Source: Certhia americana (Eukaryota; Chordata; Aves; Passeriformes; Certhiidae). From it: a DNA stretch of 64,000 nucleotides. Positions within the stretch are counted from its first letter, which is position 1. The number at the start of each line of letters is the position of its first letter. Of the stretch, positions 1-14,200 are shown piece after piece. A program made the translations under genes and the position numbers. Under the pieces are notes generated by a model that worked only from the letters and a program-made list of their open reading frames with translations, made no database searches and was not told where the DNA came from. The stretch covers positions 127,791,133 to 127,855,132 of the forward strand of contig CM031858.1 in the NCBI GenBank assembly GCA_018697195.1. Direction: 5' to 3'.

Positions 1-3000
1 TTCTATCAACAAGGCTTATAGAATTCAGTGGATGTCTCAGCATTGCTGAGTAAAAAAACTGAAAGCAAATATATCACCACTTTTTCTCATGTTATTCTTC
101 CTGCCACTGTTACTCTATTATTACTAGCAAATGCTTTGTGAAGGTGGTAGAAATCTGAACTCAAAAAAGAAACAAACATAGCCACAGTAATTTTAAGAAG
201 TCAGTTCCCAAAGCAGATTTGCAAGTCCTCCTCAAAAAGAATCTTAGGATTACAATCAACTTCATTGAAGAACTGGACTAAAGATAGTTGGGTTTATAGC
301 TTACGAGTATATCAAGTTATAAACATAACTGTTATAGAAATACTTGCTTCAAATTCTGTTTCCCAAAAGACACCTCCTCACTGTATCCTGCTCTTCCCAG
401 AGGCTGAGGTGATGGGGACAGCAGAGCTAACATAGAGCAAGGACAACTTCTCTGTGCTCACTAATTCAGCATGTGATGGGATGAAGGGGTTCACGGCAGC
501 AGATCACACTGTGAGTGGCAAAAGGAAGGAAAATCAAGCCTGGGAATGCTTTAGGCAATGCAAATAGGCACTGACCATCACAGTCAACTGTGTGGAACTG
601 CGTTCCCAGAGTACTGACCAGGCACACAGCAGTTTCATTCGTTTCACTGTTTTTGGTCAGAACCTTTCTTTCCTGTATATAACAAGTGAAAAAGAAATGC
701 ACTGTGCTGGGTAGTTTCTAACCACTGAGTGGGGCAGCTCTGACTCACTCTGTTCTCACACCTGATATGCAAACACCCATCATGTCTTGGCCCAGCACAG
801 CCATAACCTTGCACTGATGACAGTCATGCCTTTATAACCTACTTTTACTACAGTCACTGCCTTGATATTGATAATATGGACTACAAAAAAATTGAAATAT
901 GAATTAGACACATTCTATAATCACATAGATCAGATCATGCTATGTCTTGGAACATGTAGAGTGTTCTTTTTGTGTCTCGGAACTTTTCTCACTACTCACT
1001 CGAGTTTCAGGCACTGGTTATGTTTACATTTTCAAGTAGTATCTCCAAAGATAAAATATAACTTTATACATGTTTAAATGTATCTGGTCATGTTCATCAT
1101 GACTGGGTAAAGATAAATTTCATTTTCATAGCACCTTTTAGTGCTTTGTAAACTTAGAATCAAAGATTCTCATTTAAACTGCTTAACAAAGAATTGTGAT
1201 TTTTAGAATGTTCCATTACTCTGATCACAGAAATATATACAAATTGATTTATTCATAGTTCATAATGAATTTTTGTATCTATATCTGTGCTGTATATGGA
1301 CATATATGTATGTGTCGCATGTAGATGCCTATATATGTGTGCATACATAATTACATAAAATTTCATATATATCAATAAAATGGTCATTTCTTCCCCATTC
1401 TGAAAAGGAGACTTTAAGACTCAAATATTTCAATACACTGGGGTTCAAATCATATATTATTCAGCAGAATTAAGATTTGTTAGATTTCAAAAGATAATAT
1501 TTTAAGCCTTTTGAATTAAAATGGTCTGTTTATAATTTGGTTTTAAACAGTGAAAGAAAGTCTGTTAAAACATCTGGTAAGTGTGTAATTGAACTTTGCT
1601 CTCTAGATAAATCCATCAGTGAAGTACTCAGAAAGGACAATATTAAGGGACCTCAGGTCATACAACTATGGTTACAGTGTTTTAACCCTAAATGTAAGAT
1701 TTCACTTAACAGTGTTGTTTAGGTTCTATTGCTTCAGAGTAAAAATAATTTGGAATTTAACAGGGATTGAATTTGCTTCAGATGGCATTTTGTGCTTGTA
1801 TCTTATAAATGAAATTGTATTTTATTTACAAATAAATATTTATGCTCCAAGCACTGTCTTGTTACAAGCTGTATTTATTTGGTTCAGGCCAAATCAATTT
1901 TTAAGAGTAACTCAGGTGACGTGAGCTAAACATTCAGAGTTGGACACTATTTTATTGGCACAGGTTTTTGTTACGTGGCTTGTAGAGTGATGATGGATGA
2001 TGAATGATGGTCCCTTTATCTTCTTATAATGTTCTTTGCCGTCCAGCTGTTTCACTGAATTCTTTCTCCATCCCTGTGAAAAACTTCATTATCTTGGCTT
2101 TTTCTAAGCCTGTCATCTAGACACTGTGCCTAGTTTCTCATGTCCAGGTTGTGTTCAAGTCTGGCAGATGTTTTCTGCATAATTCATCTAGCAGGTGATG
2201 CTATTGATTTCTTCAATGAAAACTTTCCCTGAAAAAGTCTATTGACCTTGTATTTAAATGACTGAAAGATCTTTTCTATTCATTCCCCTCAATGCCTAAA
2301 GATTTTTTAGCTTTTTATATATTTTTCATGTAATTGTACTGCTGTTGATTTTTTTATATATATTTGTGTAGCTTCTAGTATTTTTTCCTGCCTTTTCTCA
2401 CAGTTTAGCAATCTCTTACTAATAAATTTTTGAAATTCTGCTTAGTCTTATTCTTAAGAAGAGGATTCCTGACAAGGATATCTTATTTTCTGTGAGTACT
2501 TAAGAGATACAATAAGAAAATAGAACCAAAAGAGCCTCGACCATCTCCAAGGGCTGAACCAGGGGGGGGGGTTACTGGGATAACTTATTTGATATTGAAG
2601 GTACTGTCTAGATATACTGATTAATGAACCTTATAAAAATCATAGAAATCCTGTTTCATGCATGTGCAATGCCACATTTTGTGCACCTGAAACCTTTCAT
2701 TGAAGAATTGATTTTATATCTTACCGCTTTAACTCTGTTGCAAAGGTGTTTGTTTTTTTTCCTTTTGTTATTAGGCAACACCCTTACAACATATGTTTTT
2801 ACTAATTTTCCTAGAATAAGGTTGTGTGGCATTTTTTCTGATCTATTACTCCAAGCACATGACCCCTCTTCTCAGTCTCCTAAAGTTGCCACTTCTTAAC
2901 TACATCAGAAATGACTTGTCTTTGTTTTCAATATTTATACTATCTTTCTTTACCTTGAGCATTACTACTTCTTCCAGCTTGAGATCCTGAGAGGCTGACT

Positions 3001-4270
3001 CCTGTGTGTGTAGCACCTTCTCTCTGTGTGTCACTCGTTTCTCTGATTTTCAAACCAAGTCTTTCTGCTTTCCCACACAGTGCCCTTCATGCTTTAAAAG
3101 AGCTCACCATGTAAACTTCCTCTCATCCCTGAATTAGATTTACCATGGCTGAGAGTTTTGCAGAAACTTTTGATGACAAAGATGCTTCAGACTGCTCTGC
3201 CCTACTGCTTACCATGTTGAATGCTATTGTTCAATGCATCTTTGTCTTCCCCTGACAGCATCCTTGACTCTCTTTTCATCAACCAGAAGCTGACACTGTC
3301 TTTTTGTTTTGTGTGCACCCAGCAGAGATTCCTGATCTTTAACTGAAAGTCTTGGGATCTGTGATTGAAGAAAAAAATAAAGTATATAAAAATAGTTTCT
3401 GGAGAGCAACAGGAAAATTAACTCCTGACATCTGCATAGCAAACAACAGTTTGCTGGGATGCAGTATGAATCACGCAGCTACTGACTTTTCTTGTGCATT
3501 CTGGGATACTTTATTCTTTTCAAATTTGCTCCTAAAGATAATTGGATAGATGCTAGTGTTTGAGCTCCAAATAACAAGTATCTTTTATATGCCTGATTTT
3601 TCCAGTTCATTGTAAGAGCTTTACAATTGTCTGTTTGTCAAATTTGCATTTCACAAACTAATGTGTTAAAAAAAAGGAGACTTGCTAATTTATTTCCTGT
3701 AGCAGTGTGTCAGTTTATTCTTCTAAACACTGAGGACCACCACAAACGTTCTTGCAGCTATAAAAGCTAATAGTTGGAAGTGACAGTCTCAAATTATAAA
3801 GCATTATCTTCTTTGTAATTTTTATATTTTATACAAATTGGCCTAAAAATCTATACAATTTTCCTTTTAAACTTTACTACTGGGTGAAAAAACTGAAGTG
3901 TTTCTTATACCATTCCATTTTTTTCTTTATTTGCCTATTATTTTTGCTTATTAGATGGGCCTTTTAACATTGTGGGGTGACATCATTGCAGGAATATAGA
4001 ATACACTACAAAAAAGTTAAGTCTGGTACCTGAACCGTGGCTTTCCTTCCCAGTTCTTCCCTGAGATCGTAACACTTCTGAAATTATAATTCTTCTTTTT
4101 TATTACTCATGTTTTAATAGGTACCTTAACATGTGCCCACCTGCTTCTCATTCCACATACTTTTAAGAGACCCTCATGGTGTCTCCCTCACTCCTGCACC
4201 ATTACCAAAAGTGTGTTTTCCCCAGAGATGGGTTGTACTTGCATTCTCAGGAAGTGAGACTGCACGAACT
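1..4270. other. Gene-free AT-rich DNA
   Basis: No supported gene. Open frames are short (about 100 codons or fewer), lack recognisable domains and overlap on both strands. Local oddities are a TA/TG-rich stretch at about 1262-1375 and a run of ten G at 2562-2571. No CR1 tail, LTR end pair or RNA gene signature was seen. Confidence 0.7.
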
Positions 4271-4316
4271 GCACCTGAATGAGAGCTACTGCACCTGAAT
4301 GAGAGCTACTGCACCT
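4271..4316. repeat. 20-bp tandem duplication, 2.3 copies
   Basis: A 20-bp unit beginning GCACCTGAATG occurs at 4271-4290, again identically at 4291-4310, and its first six bases recur at 4311-4316. Identity between copies suggests a recent local duplication. No function is apparent. Confidence 0.95.
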
Positions 4317-7300
4317 CCAGATTGCTTCAGTGATCCTTCTGTGCACTAGCATGTAGTTAGTTTTTTCAAAATCTCATTTTCTTTCAAGGTCCAAGAGGTT
4401 ACAGTGATTTTATAACTTTTACTGTACTGTGGCAGTCTGAAATAGCAAAACAAAACTGGAGTGAGATAATGGAAGGGGCAAGCTTTGTAGAGAGAAGCAC
4501 AGTAACTTTTACTGGGGCTGTAGCTGGGAATATAAACAAGCTTCCAAGCATCATGTGAAGTACCAAATTGCAAGCCAGTAATGAAAGGATGAGTTCCAAA
4601 GTACTTTGGTTTTATCAGTGGCCATAGCACAGATTTTATATTCTAAAGGAATCTTTATCTTTGTTTTTGTCATTAGGCCGTCTCAGAGACCTGCTTGAAA
4701 CCTTGTGTGGAAATAAGGCTGTTAGGCAAGAAGCAGTGGTTTTTTCTGCAATTTCTTCACTCATCTACAATGATGTTTAGTGACTGCTGTGCTGAACAGG
4801 ATTCATCTTCTTCTCATTACCCCTTCTCAGATCTGGTCTGTGTTCTCTCATTCCATCACAGCTAGGGAGAGATAAGAAAAGTTAAGACAACATGAAAGAA
4901 ATGGTAAAGGCACTTGCCTGATCCAACAATTTCTCAGCCTACAATGGTATGAATAGTATAGATAACAGAGTTTTTTCACAGGGAGGGAGAGAAATGAGAA
5001 GAGGAAGGATAAGGCTTGAAACAGGAGGCGTTGCTCTTCAAGGAACACAACAGAATGAGGAAAAAGAAGCAAAAAGGTAGGGAAAAAAGTCATTGGAGAG
5101 AAGAGGAGGTGAGAAAAAAAATAGTGAAGGACATTGAGATGACTCAACATGAAGGGGAGATAATTTAACCGAAGGATAAAATTTGTAAAGAAAATAAGCT
5201 GAGTAACAGAGCAAAAGTAAAGGACATCCCTCAACACATTTCTGCCTAACTTAAAAAGAATATCTTTTTTGTGTTGGATATTTTTGCTGAATATCTTTTT
5301 TTTGTTGGATATATTTCTTTGTAATGACAGCAAAATTAATATCCCTGGTCTGGACAGGCTTTCAGTATCCATTGCTATTTTAAATCAAATTCCTACATTG
5401 CAAACGGAAAAGAATATCTATTAATGCTGGAGGTACATATTTGGGGATTTCAGTGTACGTTATTTGTTTTAAAGTACGCAGTGATATATTAGTAATTGCT
5501 TGAGTCTCAAAATTTTGACAAGTTTCAACCAGAACCCCTTCCCAATCGAAATACTTCTGTTTTTACTCAGACTGTTAGAGGTAGCTGATGACTGTGGGGT
5601 CCCATAAAATGACATACGAGCAAGGATTACTCTGACAGAAACATTATATATTTGCATGCAAGCAAGGAATCTGATATACCCAAATGACTGGACTGGAGGT
5701 ACCTTAAATAGGTAGCCTGCAAGTGGTCTGGATGTCCCTGGATGTGCTAAACGTGCACCTGACAGTTAGCTGTGTTCTTTTCTTGGGGGAGTATGGGAAT
5801 CAAGAGAGGTTACTGGAGTGCAGCCCAGGATGTTTTATATTTGGAGGTTCAGATGAACTGATGGTGCCTTCTTATTTGTTTTCTTCAGAATTTCCAGAGT
5901 GAACATCCAAAAGAGAACCCGAGGAAATTCACCTACATAAAAAACTGACCAGGGATGCATATTTAATCCTACAAGTGGGAATCTGGACTTCCAAAGAAAA
6001 TTGTAGTTGACTGATAAAACTCAGTTTATAACATTTGTCCATGTGATAGCATTTACATTCATTTGACAGAGATATTTTGATCCTATATTTAACATGGAAA
6101 CTCTTGATACAAGAAGAAAAGAGAACTGTGACTTAGAAATATCCTAACATAATCCATCTCTCTTTCTTACTTGCTGTTTTGTTTCTCTCTTGCCTCCTAT
6201 AAAACTTTCCCTGTATCTAGCTTAAGTCCAGAAAGTGGAAAATGTATCAAAATAACTGGATTGCTGTGCTGAAGTGGAGCTGTAATTTTGCAGCATGCAT
6301 CTGAGGATTGTCTAAGGGGTTTTTTAATGTTTGTTTCAAATATGTTTCGAAACATATAAAAGACATTTAAACAGAAAGACAGCTTTCCACGCCACTGTGA
6401 TATACTTGGGACGTGTAAAAATACACTATCAGTTCATAAGAGCAGCCATATAAGATTTTCTGGCTCAAAAAAGAGCAGCATTTAACATTTTACTTCAACC
6501 TAGAAGCAGTTCTTTGAATCTTCTACTCAAATTCCTTAGGTTTTTCACTGTGTAAAAACTACAGACTCAGAAGATGTAGCTTAACTTTCACCTTTCTGTT
6601 TGACTAAATACACCAATTATTGCAAGAAATCGCGTCAAGACTATAAACATCTTGATACAGGAGTTACTTGGTGCAAAATAATCTTCTTGATAAAGCACCT
6701 GGGAGTACAGCATTTGAAGATCAAGAGCTTTCCTTGTTTTGTTCTCTTAAATATTTTGCTATAAATGTAGATGCCAATTTTTTTCACTTGTAGGGCATTT
6801 TCTTTCCAATTCCCATTTGATATGAATTAAACTGACATTTATTTCCATATAACCTTGTGCACCCTGTTTTTTGTATTGTAGCAATTGTGAAAATTGGGGT
6901 GTGGAAAAACACCCATCAGAAACCATTTTTTTTTTCTTCATGTCTCTTATCTGCTTTCTACCTACAAAGTCTGTGAATTCCTGTGCTGTAAAGGAAAGCA
7001 ATGTGCTGCAAGTAGCTCCATCCCCCAACAATGCCAATCAATAAGACTCCAGGCTAAAAAAAATAAACTGAATATCACAGATTTTGGGTTTTACTTTAAT
7101 TTCTACTCCTACTCATTTGCTTCCAAATAACCCATCTTTTTATCTGTTTAATATTTGTTTCTCTGATGCCCTAAAAAGACCCTCAGGAAAAATACTTGAA
7201 ACTGAAATTATAGTCTCAGTTGTTCTTGCTGTTGTTTCTAAGTTTTCTGACAGAAGAGATTGTTGTGGAAAAAAGCACTTAACAAAATTTGAATTAATAA

Positions 7301-7965
7301 TATTAACTGAATGAAAATCAGTTAATCTTCCTTAGGAGACAGCTTACCTTTCTGAACTCCCACTTTCTCGTAACCTGACTACCAGGTGCAGGTCTGATAG
7401 TCATTTCCAAGTTACATCAACAGAACTTTTCCTTCTGTTTAGATCCCAATAGGGAACTAGAGATCTCAAATCTTCTGAGCATCATGTTTACCACCTAACT
7501 AGTTTTGTCAGTTTTCTGCCTGCAGGCTTCCCTAGTTAATTAGAGAACCTGATGACCAGTCCTCTTCATTGATGGTTCAACAACTTACTGATAAGCCAAG
7601 GCAACCAAGCAGCCTGAATGCCCATAATCTTCTTTTGGCTTCGAAATTTCCCTGCTTTTATGAACTTCTTTTCCCATGGAAAGTACTGCTTCTCATCCAA
7701 AGGAGGTGAGTTATGTGTGAGAAGAAGAAAAGTTGCATTGTTTTACAATTTCAGGATTTAGAAAATAATTTATAAAATGCAAGTTCTGTGCAGGCTCAAG
7801 TCAGGTTTCACTTTTGCAAGGTGTTCTATCTGATGCTATATCCCTTCCTTGTTATGCAAGCATGAATTCTAACTGTTTAATAGCCCATGGAAATAAAAAA
7901 TGCCTCTTTGCAACCATGTGAGGAAAATTATTTCTCTCTGCCTGGCTTTTGGCAAGATTTTGGGG
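4317..7965. other. Gene-free DNA with a purine-rich tract
   Basis: No supported gene. The + strand is strongly purine-rich at about 4977-5135, which keeps the opposite strand open and yields a 174-codon frame on the minus strand (4848-5372). That frame is rich in Leu, Phe and Ser and resembles no family I know. The rest is unremarkable AT-rich sequence. Confidence 0.65.
5258..5319. repeat. 31-bp imperfect tandem duplication
   Basis: Two adjacent copies of a 31-bp unit start with GAATATC at 5258 and 5289 and share a T-run, a TTGGATAT core and a T-rich tail, with a few substitutions. It lies just beside the purine-rich tract. Confidence 0.8.
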
Positions 7966-8293
7966 CCACATGTTTGAAACAGAGATTTTATTAAATTATT
8001 ATGACAGCTTTATTATCTTTCTTCTGAAAATTCAGTGAAGAGCTGAAATTGCANNNNNNNNNNNNNNNNNNNNNNNNNNNNNNNNNNNNNNNNNNNNNNN
8101 NNNNNNNNNNNNNNNNNNNNNNNNNNNNNNNNNNNNNNNNNNNNNNNNNNNNNGCTTTATTATCTTTCTTCTGAAAATTCAGTGAAGAGCTGAAATTGCA
8201 TGTTTTGCAATTTCAGCTCTTCACTGAATTTTCAGAAGAAAGATAATAAAGCTGTCATAATAATTTAATAAAATCTCTGTTTCAAACATGTGG
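7966..8293. repeat. 88-bp inverted repeat spanning an assembly gap
   Basis: The left arm is 7966-8053 and the right arm is 8206-8293. They are reverse complements with no mismatch that I found by eye. The 47 bp just after the gap (8154-8200) repeat the last 47 bp before it (8007-8053). Joining the contigs through that overlap would give one stem of 88 bp with the 5-base loop TGTTT (8201-8205). Sequence outside the arms is not complementary, so the symmetry ends sharply. It may be a real palindrome that stalled assembly, or a fold-back chimeric read. Confidence 0.93.
8054..8153. other. Assembly gap (100 N)
   Basis: Exactly 100 N, the usual placeholder for a gap of unknown size. Because the flanks duplicate each other over 47 bp, the real gap may be zero or negative. 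Confidence 0.99.
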
Positions 8294-11200
8294 TCTGAAG
8301 TCCTGAAAATGTAAGGAACATCCTTTTGACACCTTTTGGCTAAGAAAGAGAAGAGCCTTGCTGGAGATCCAGGTGGAGACAAGCCTAAGGGGCAGGAGTT
8401 TCTGACAATATTTCCTGCCAGCTGAAGGCAAGTCAGTGGAATTGCCAGTCTTTGTATGCACTTTGCTTAATGTATATTTTGTAAAAATTCAATCTAAGTT
8501 GGGATTGTCAATGCTTCAGTGAATTCTCTTGGACAGCTGAGTGAGGATGCATGGACAAGCAAAAGGAAAGGCACAGTACCAAAAAAGAGGTCTCTTCATG
8601 GCTAGTTTGGGAACACAGACGTCTTTGGGAGGTTGCATGACACTAATTTCTCCAGTACCACCACATCTGTATTTTGAACAGGGATAAGCAGCAATGAACT
8701 GGCATAAATAAAGTTATAAGACTGTGAGCTGAAACATGTCAAGCTGCAGCAGTGAAGGGTGACAGTCTCCCCAAGGCAATGATCTCATCTAGATTCTTGT
8801 TGTTCAGATGTGTTCTGAATTCTGAGTTTAATTCCATAATCTTCATGCAATTCAGATGATCAGACCTTCTTGTGCTTATTTTGGTGTTCCCTCAGGCTGA
8901 GATGCAACATTCTCGAGTCTAGGTGATGGACTGCAAAAAGCACTCAGAAATAACAGCTGAGATGTAATGATAGTAACACGCACCTCTCTGCCAAATCCAT
9001 TGGTTGACTGGGTTAGCATGCTACCTCTAGTCTGGGGAAAAAGAAGGCATGATACCACAAAGCACTTCTGCTTTAAATACTTACACCATAGCTGGCTTTC
9101 AAACACTGCTTCACACCTACTCCAATGCAAATGAAACTAAATCACTTGCCTCACTCTTCTCCCCCCTCCTCGGTAAACTGAAGCTGCCTGAGCAAAGATG
9201 CAACAATCATAGAGCACTTCTGAGAGTCCAGTGTTTGGGAAGTACCTTACGTCCCTTTTTGCTGTTGGGAGATCTGCCTAGCCAAATGTAACTTGATATA
9301 TGTTAGAGGATACTGAAGTCTTAGAAACACAAGAGATCAGGTAAATAACAGTGTTGAGCAGGCATCAATCTGTTTCAGAGATAGAAATTGGAAAATAAGC
9401 CTGGTAAAGGAAATGCTAGATTACAACTTGGCAGCTGAACCTGGACATTTTCTGAGCCAAAACTGTTTGAGGAACACAACTGCATGAAATGTTTTTTGTT
9501 CTCTGAGCCTCAAGTTTGAAACCTAGTTATTCTCAGTGAAATGAGACCACGATGTCTATAAATAGTCCTGTGACTTTAAAGATCACTTTTGCAAACACAG
9601 CACTGATTTTCTATAAGCTTTTTAGCTCATATTTCTACTTGCAAGGGCCAGTTAGAATCTCAAGCCTATTTTTCCCTGTTAAGATGAATACTTATCGATA
9701 CAACCCTATATTTCTAAATTTGTTGCTGAAACATCAAAGTATTTCTAATGAGACTTTTAAATAACTGCCTCTCATGGCATAACGTATATATCAAATTGTC
9801 TAAGCATGAAAACAATGTGCTAAGCAAAACCAAGCAATTTCTTCCTCTTCAGTTCCTGAAAGAAGATTGTAATGCAGTGTTGTAATATAATGCAGATGGC
9901 CAAAAGTACTTCCAAGACTTTTACAGTAAGGTGCCTTAACTGTGCAGGAAGGAGTCAGCTCCTTTGTACTTTAGACAAATTAAGGAATGTACACTTTCCT
10001 ATGTTAAATCAATCCCAGTCTCTGCAAGTACTTATAGGAAGTTATTAATGCTGCAGTTTCAAGAGCATTTAGGGATGTACTTATTACTACAGGGATCTAA
10101 AAGGAAGAAAATTCTAATTAATAAAATGATGTCTGTGATTTCAGGGACTGTCATTACAAACAACAAAGGTATTGGCTTACTTAATGACAAGAGAGAGTCT
10201 AATGGCAAATATTTACTGACCTGGGTAAATCCTGAATTTCCTACAGAAAATACTCTTCCATTAGCTATCGAGCCAGTTTTACCACAGTAGAATGCTGCTG
10301 TCTTTGAATTTATAGCACTCTCATCTTTGTCAGTGTTTTCCAAACTCAGATATTTTTGTATGAAAATCATCTTTTTCTCAAATGTTTTCGCTTTTCTCTA
10401 ATGTAATTTAGGATTTGATTTTAATCCTAGAGCTGCACAACTTCAGTGGAAAAATAATCAATTATCTATTTTACCCTCCTAGAATGTAGCAAGATTAGAC
10501 AATTTCAAAGTGAACTGCTTTCACTAAGCTGTTAAAAATTTTGCTCTAGTAATTTCTCATCTTCATCAAACATTGCAGACTGAGTCACTGAGTTTTTAAT
10601 TGCACTACAGTAATTTGAATTTCTCCTCTATGCTTTTAGCTCTCCTCTCTTCAGAATGAAGAGAGAACAGCTGCATTTACCATCCCTTAAATTTTGAATT
10701 TCACTTTAGTAGTACCTATTATTCCTTTTATTTCTATTAGTTTATTAAAATCATTTAATGCACTTTTCACTTCCATTTTTCACTGCTGCATAGGGATCCT
10801 TTTTTATTCTCTTTAAAATTAGTAATGACAACAATATCTTTTCATGAAAAAGCCAAAAGCTTGGGTTTTGTTAGTGAACAACAACTTTATGGTTAGAAAG
10901 ACACATTATTCAGCAGTTTGAGATTTTCATTTTTCTTCTGTAATTCTCTGTAGACTTATTATTAGGCTTATTTCTTAAAGTTAATTCAAAGAAAGGATCA
11001 TTGTTTTTAAAAAATTGTACATGTAATTTGGGTTTTGAGAGAAGAAGTAAGAAAATATATAATGATATAAAAGATATAATGTGAAAAAGTTTGAGGAGGA
11101 ATATAATGGTGAGGTTAAGAGCTAGGTAGCAGCCAGAGAATGTAAGGTACCTCTTTTTTCTTTCAAATTTTCGCTAGATCTTAACTGAAATCTGGAAATC

Positions 11201-11512
11201 ACCAGTGATGTGTAAACTAGTAAGGAAAGGAGAGAAGGATGGGAGTGGACGAGTCTCTCCTTCTGTGTTTTAATGTATGAGATGTTCATCCCAATCCAAA
11301 AACCACAACATCACTTAAATCTGCATTTATTGATGTGATTATCCCTAGACTAATTCCTAGGGCTACTGTGCTTGCAATAGCAGCTAATTCATTCTACCTG
11401 ACAAGTGCTTTTTCTCAGTAGAAGGGATGCTCTCTTCAAATGTAGGCATGTCAAAATAGCTCCCTTTTTCTACATGATAAACTCTGTTACATATCTTTCT
11501 TGCTGTTTCCAG
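8294..11512. other. Gene-free AT-rich DNA
   Basis: Only short, unrecognised open frames, such as overlapping frames on both strands at about 9.96-10.37 kb. No repeat family, RNA gene or LTR end was recognised. Confidence 0.65.
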
Positions 11513-11593
11513 ACATCCTTAGAGCATTTGAACTGTTTAGTGATGAAACAAATCTAGGCAGCTGGAGAATCATCTCAGACAATTTCAGTGAAG
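11513..11593 (+). other. Exon-like block with weak EF-hand resemblance
   Basis: An 81-bp segment sits between a good acceptor (pyrimidine-rich run ending TTTCCAG at 11512) and a good donor (AAG|GTAATG at 11594). Starting from base 3 it is open throughout and symmetric in phase: two bases, 26 codons, one base. The predicted peptide begins ILRAFELFSDET, which loosely resembles the helix and loop start of centrin-type EF-hands. The loop lacks the canonical acidic and glycine spacing, and what follows is not centrin-like. I saw no partner exon nearby. It may be a chance open stretch, a relic or an isolated exon of a large gene. Confidence 0.12.
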
Positions 11594-14200
11594 GTAATGA
11601 ATGTGTGGATGGATGCCTTTTCCTAGGTGTACCAAAACATGCAAAGTATGACATTTCTCAGTGGACAATATTACTATAAATTATTCATATGATGCAAACT
11701 CCTACTGGGTTGCAAAAACTTCACAAAAAAGCACTAATGCCTATCAGTGGCTTCCATTCCATAAAATCTTTTCTCTCCACTCCTCTATAAAGGCAGTATT
11801 ATGCTTTTCTCTATTCATCAATAGCAAATATCAGTACTTTTCTAATGAACTCCAGTTGAAAACTAAATCTAAAACTTATTCACTTGATGCATTGTATAGT
11901 GGCATCCAAATAAGAAGATCTTGTCTATTAATTCATACCATAGAAAAAAATCCCTACATTTTTTATGAAAAGCAAACACACCAGTTTTGGGGGAAAAATG
12001 TATAATACAACCAATTATACACAGAAAAATAATATTGATATAAAATATAAATCAGTCCAATTTATATGTCATTCATGCTTAATGTTATTTGGGTATATCT
12101 GGAAAAAATACTGTATCTGAATTTGGTGTCTATACTAATAAGATTATGCAGCTCTAAATCTTAGTGATCTTTAATACTCAGGCCTCTGCTAGTTTCCCTA
12201 TAGAAATGAGTTTTGACCCCCAAGAATCAGTAGAGGCTTTGAATGTTAGCAAATTACAAAGTACTCTTAATGTATATTCTATAGGATGTGTTGCCCAGTC
12301 ATTATACTGAATTCAAATATATGCTCATATTTGAAAGTAGCCATCAGTAACAAAATAATACTAAATATAATGCTAACTAAAACCATTCTGGAAGGAATTT
12401 TTGCTTTAACTCCAGGGAAATTAAAAATGCTTACCTGAATTCAAGTTAAGATTCAGGTAAATTAGACATATATTTTGGGATTATTGGATTTCTGTCAGAA
12501 AAAAATCAAGTTAGGAAATTGTAGAACAAGATTTTTGGTTCCATTTTTTATTTTTTTTGTACAATCATCTTCTGTGTATGTATTGAATTTTTTATCACGT
12601 AATCACTTGGTAATCTTTCACAGGAGTTGTGCCTCATTCATGAATAACAGAGACTGTGGTAAGGAATGAATCATAGACTTATAACTAGGGTCATTAGATA
12701 GAGGAATATTGCTTTCTTTGTTAGAAATCTGGGATGTGTAACCCACAAAGCAGGAAGTTTTGCTATTATAGAAGTATTTTGGGATCTGGATGCAAAATCC
12801 AGCATTTTCTCAAGTACTCGATAGGAGTTTCTTATTTTCTTGCAACTTAGCCTCTGAAATACATGAAATTCATGGATAAGGTCTCATAAAGAATTGATTG
12901 AGTGATCTTTGTGGAATACTCCTTTGAATTAATACACAATGGAGAACCCTAGGTGTAAGTGAGCAGTTTTGTATTTAGTGCAGAAGCTCGAAGGATGAGA
13001 TGTAAATAATACATGGTAATGCATCTTCACTGAGGATAGAAATCATTTTTAATGTTGTAATTGCTCATTCAGTGCCACTATTTACTGTGTGCCCTGAACA
13101 AAGCAGGAGCTCTGAGGAAAGAGCAATATGCAGTCAGAAACTTGAAATCTGTGTTAGTAAACACAGGGGAAATTAAAGTTGACCAGATCATCTGACTGAA
13201 GTTGACTCACATCCACCCACCATGCTTTACAGGGAAAGCTAACATATGCTTCTTTGAACTCATGAATATATAAATATCTTTAGCTTTATCTTATATAATT
13301 GGTTCCACAATCTGCCAACGGGAGTATTAAAATTCTTTACACCTGTAGCCTACTTAATGAATGAAGCAACAAAGGGTCTCTTCATGGATGACCAAAGTTT
13401 ATATGCAGAATTCTGATTTATCTCAGTGCCCTCTCAAATGGTATTAAGTCTTCAATCTGTCTACTGCAGAGTCACCTTACACATAAGTTTGATTAGTTTC
13501 AGAATCACACCTAGTTTTGGGGGATTTTTTTTGCAGACATTTGATATTGACAAGTATGAGAGGATTTCTTCTCGTGCCTCTTTCCAACAGATGGATTCTG
13601 CTTTTACAGAAAGTCTTATTATTAAACTCATGTATTTGAAAATTTTGTTATCTGGATTCTTTCCTTCTCCATTAACTTGAAGAATTTTCTTTCTGCCTTC
13701 TGTGACATCCTTATTCTCTTTCATGTTATCTTATTCCTGTAGTACTTCCTAATCCTTTGTGTACAGGTCACTCCTGAAAGACCAATAAGTACGTTATTTC
13801 ATACTAAGGAGTTTTAAAGAAAAGCCTCATCTTGTCTATATGAATGAATAATTTCTAATATGAACAATTCAAAGCATCTTAGTGACATTCAAATTTATCA
13901 TATTCATACCAGTTCTTGATCTAAATTTTTAAAAAGCCAAAGATTTGGTAAAAAATAAAAGAAAATTAAAAATCCCAGAAAATTATTGGATATTTTGCAC
14001 AATCTATTTTCTGTAAATTAAGATTTTATGTAATCCTTTAGCTGCCTAATACTGAAAATAACCCCAAGCAAACCACAATGCCACAGCACAAAATCCATAA
14101 AAATAACATTCTTACTATTTTAAACCCTACTAAGAATCTTATTTGAATCCTAATATAATTTATTTGACTGTTTTAAGTTTTTCCTGCTACTTTAAAGTAA
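11594..14200. other. Gene-free AT-rich DNA
   Basis: No gene, mobile element or RNA gene recognised. Short frames are scattered on both strands without domain content. Confidence 0.65.

Noticed and set aside
4848..5372. 174-codon minus-strand frame
   Set aside because: Lies opposite a purine-rich tract, is dominated by Leu, Phe and Ser, and matches no family I know. Kept only as a remark in the block entry.
9964..10370. Opposing frames of 108 and 103 codons
   Set aside because: Lie on opposite strands of the same DNA, have no domain and no support for either.
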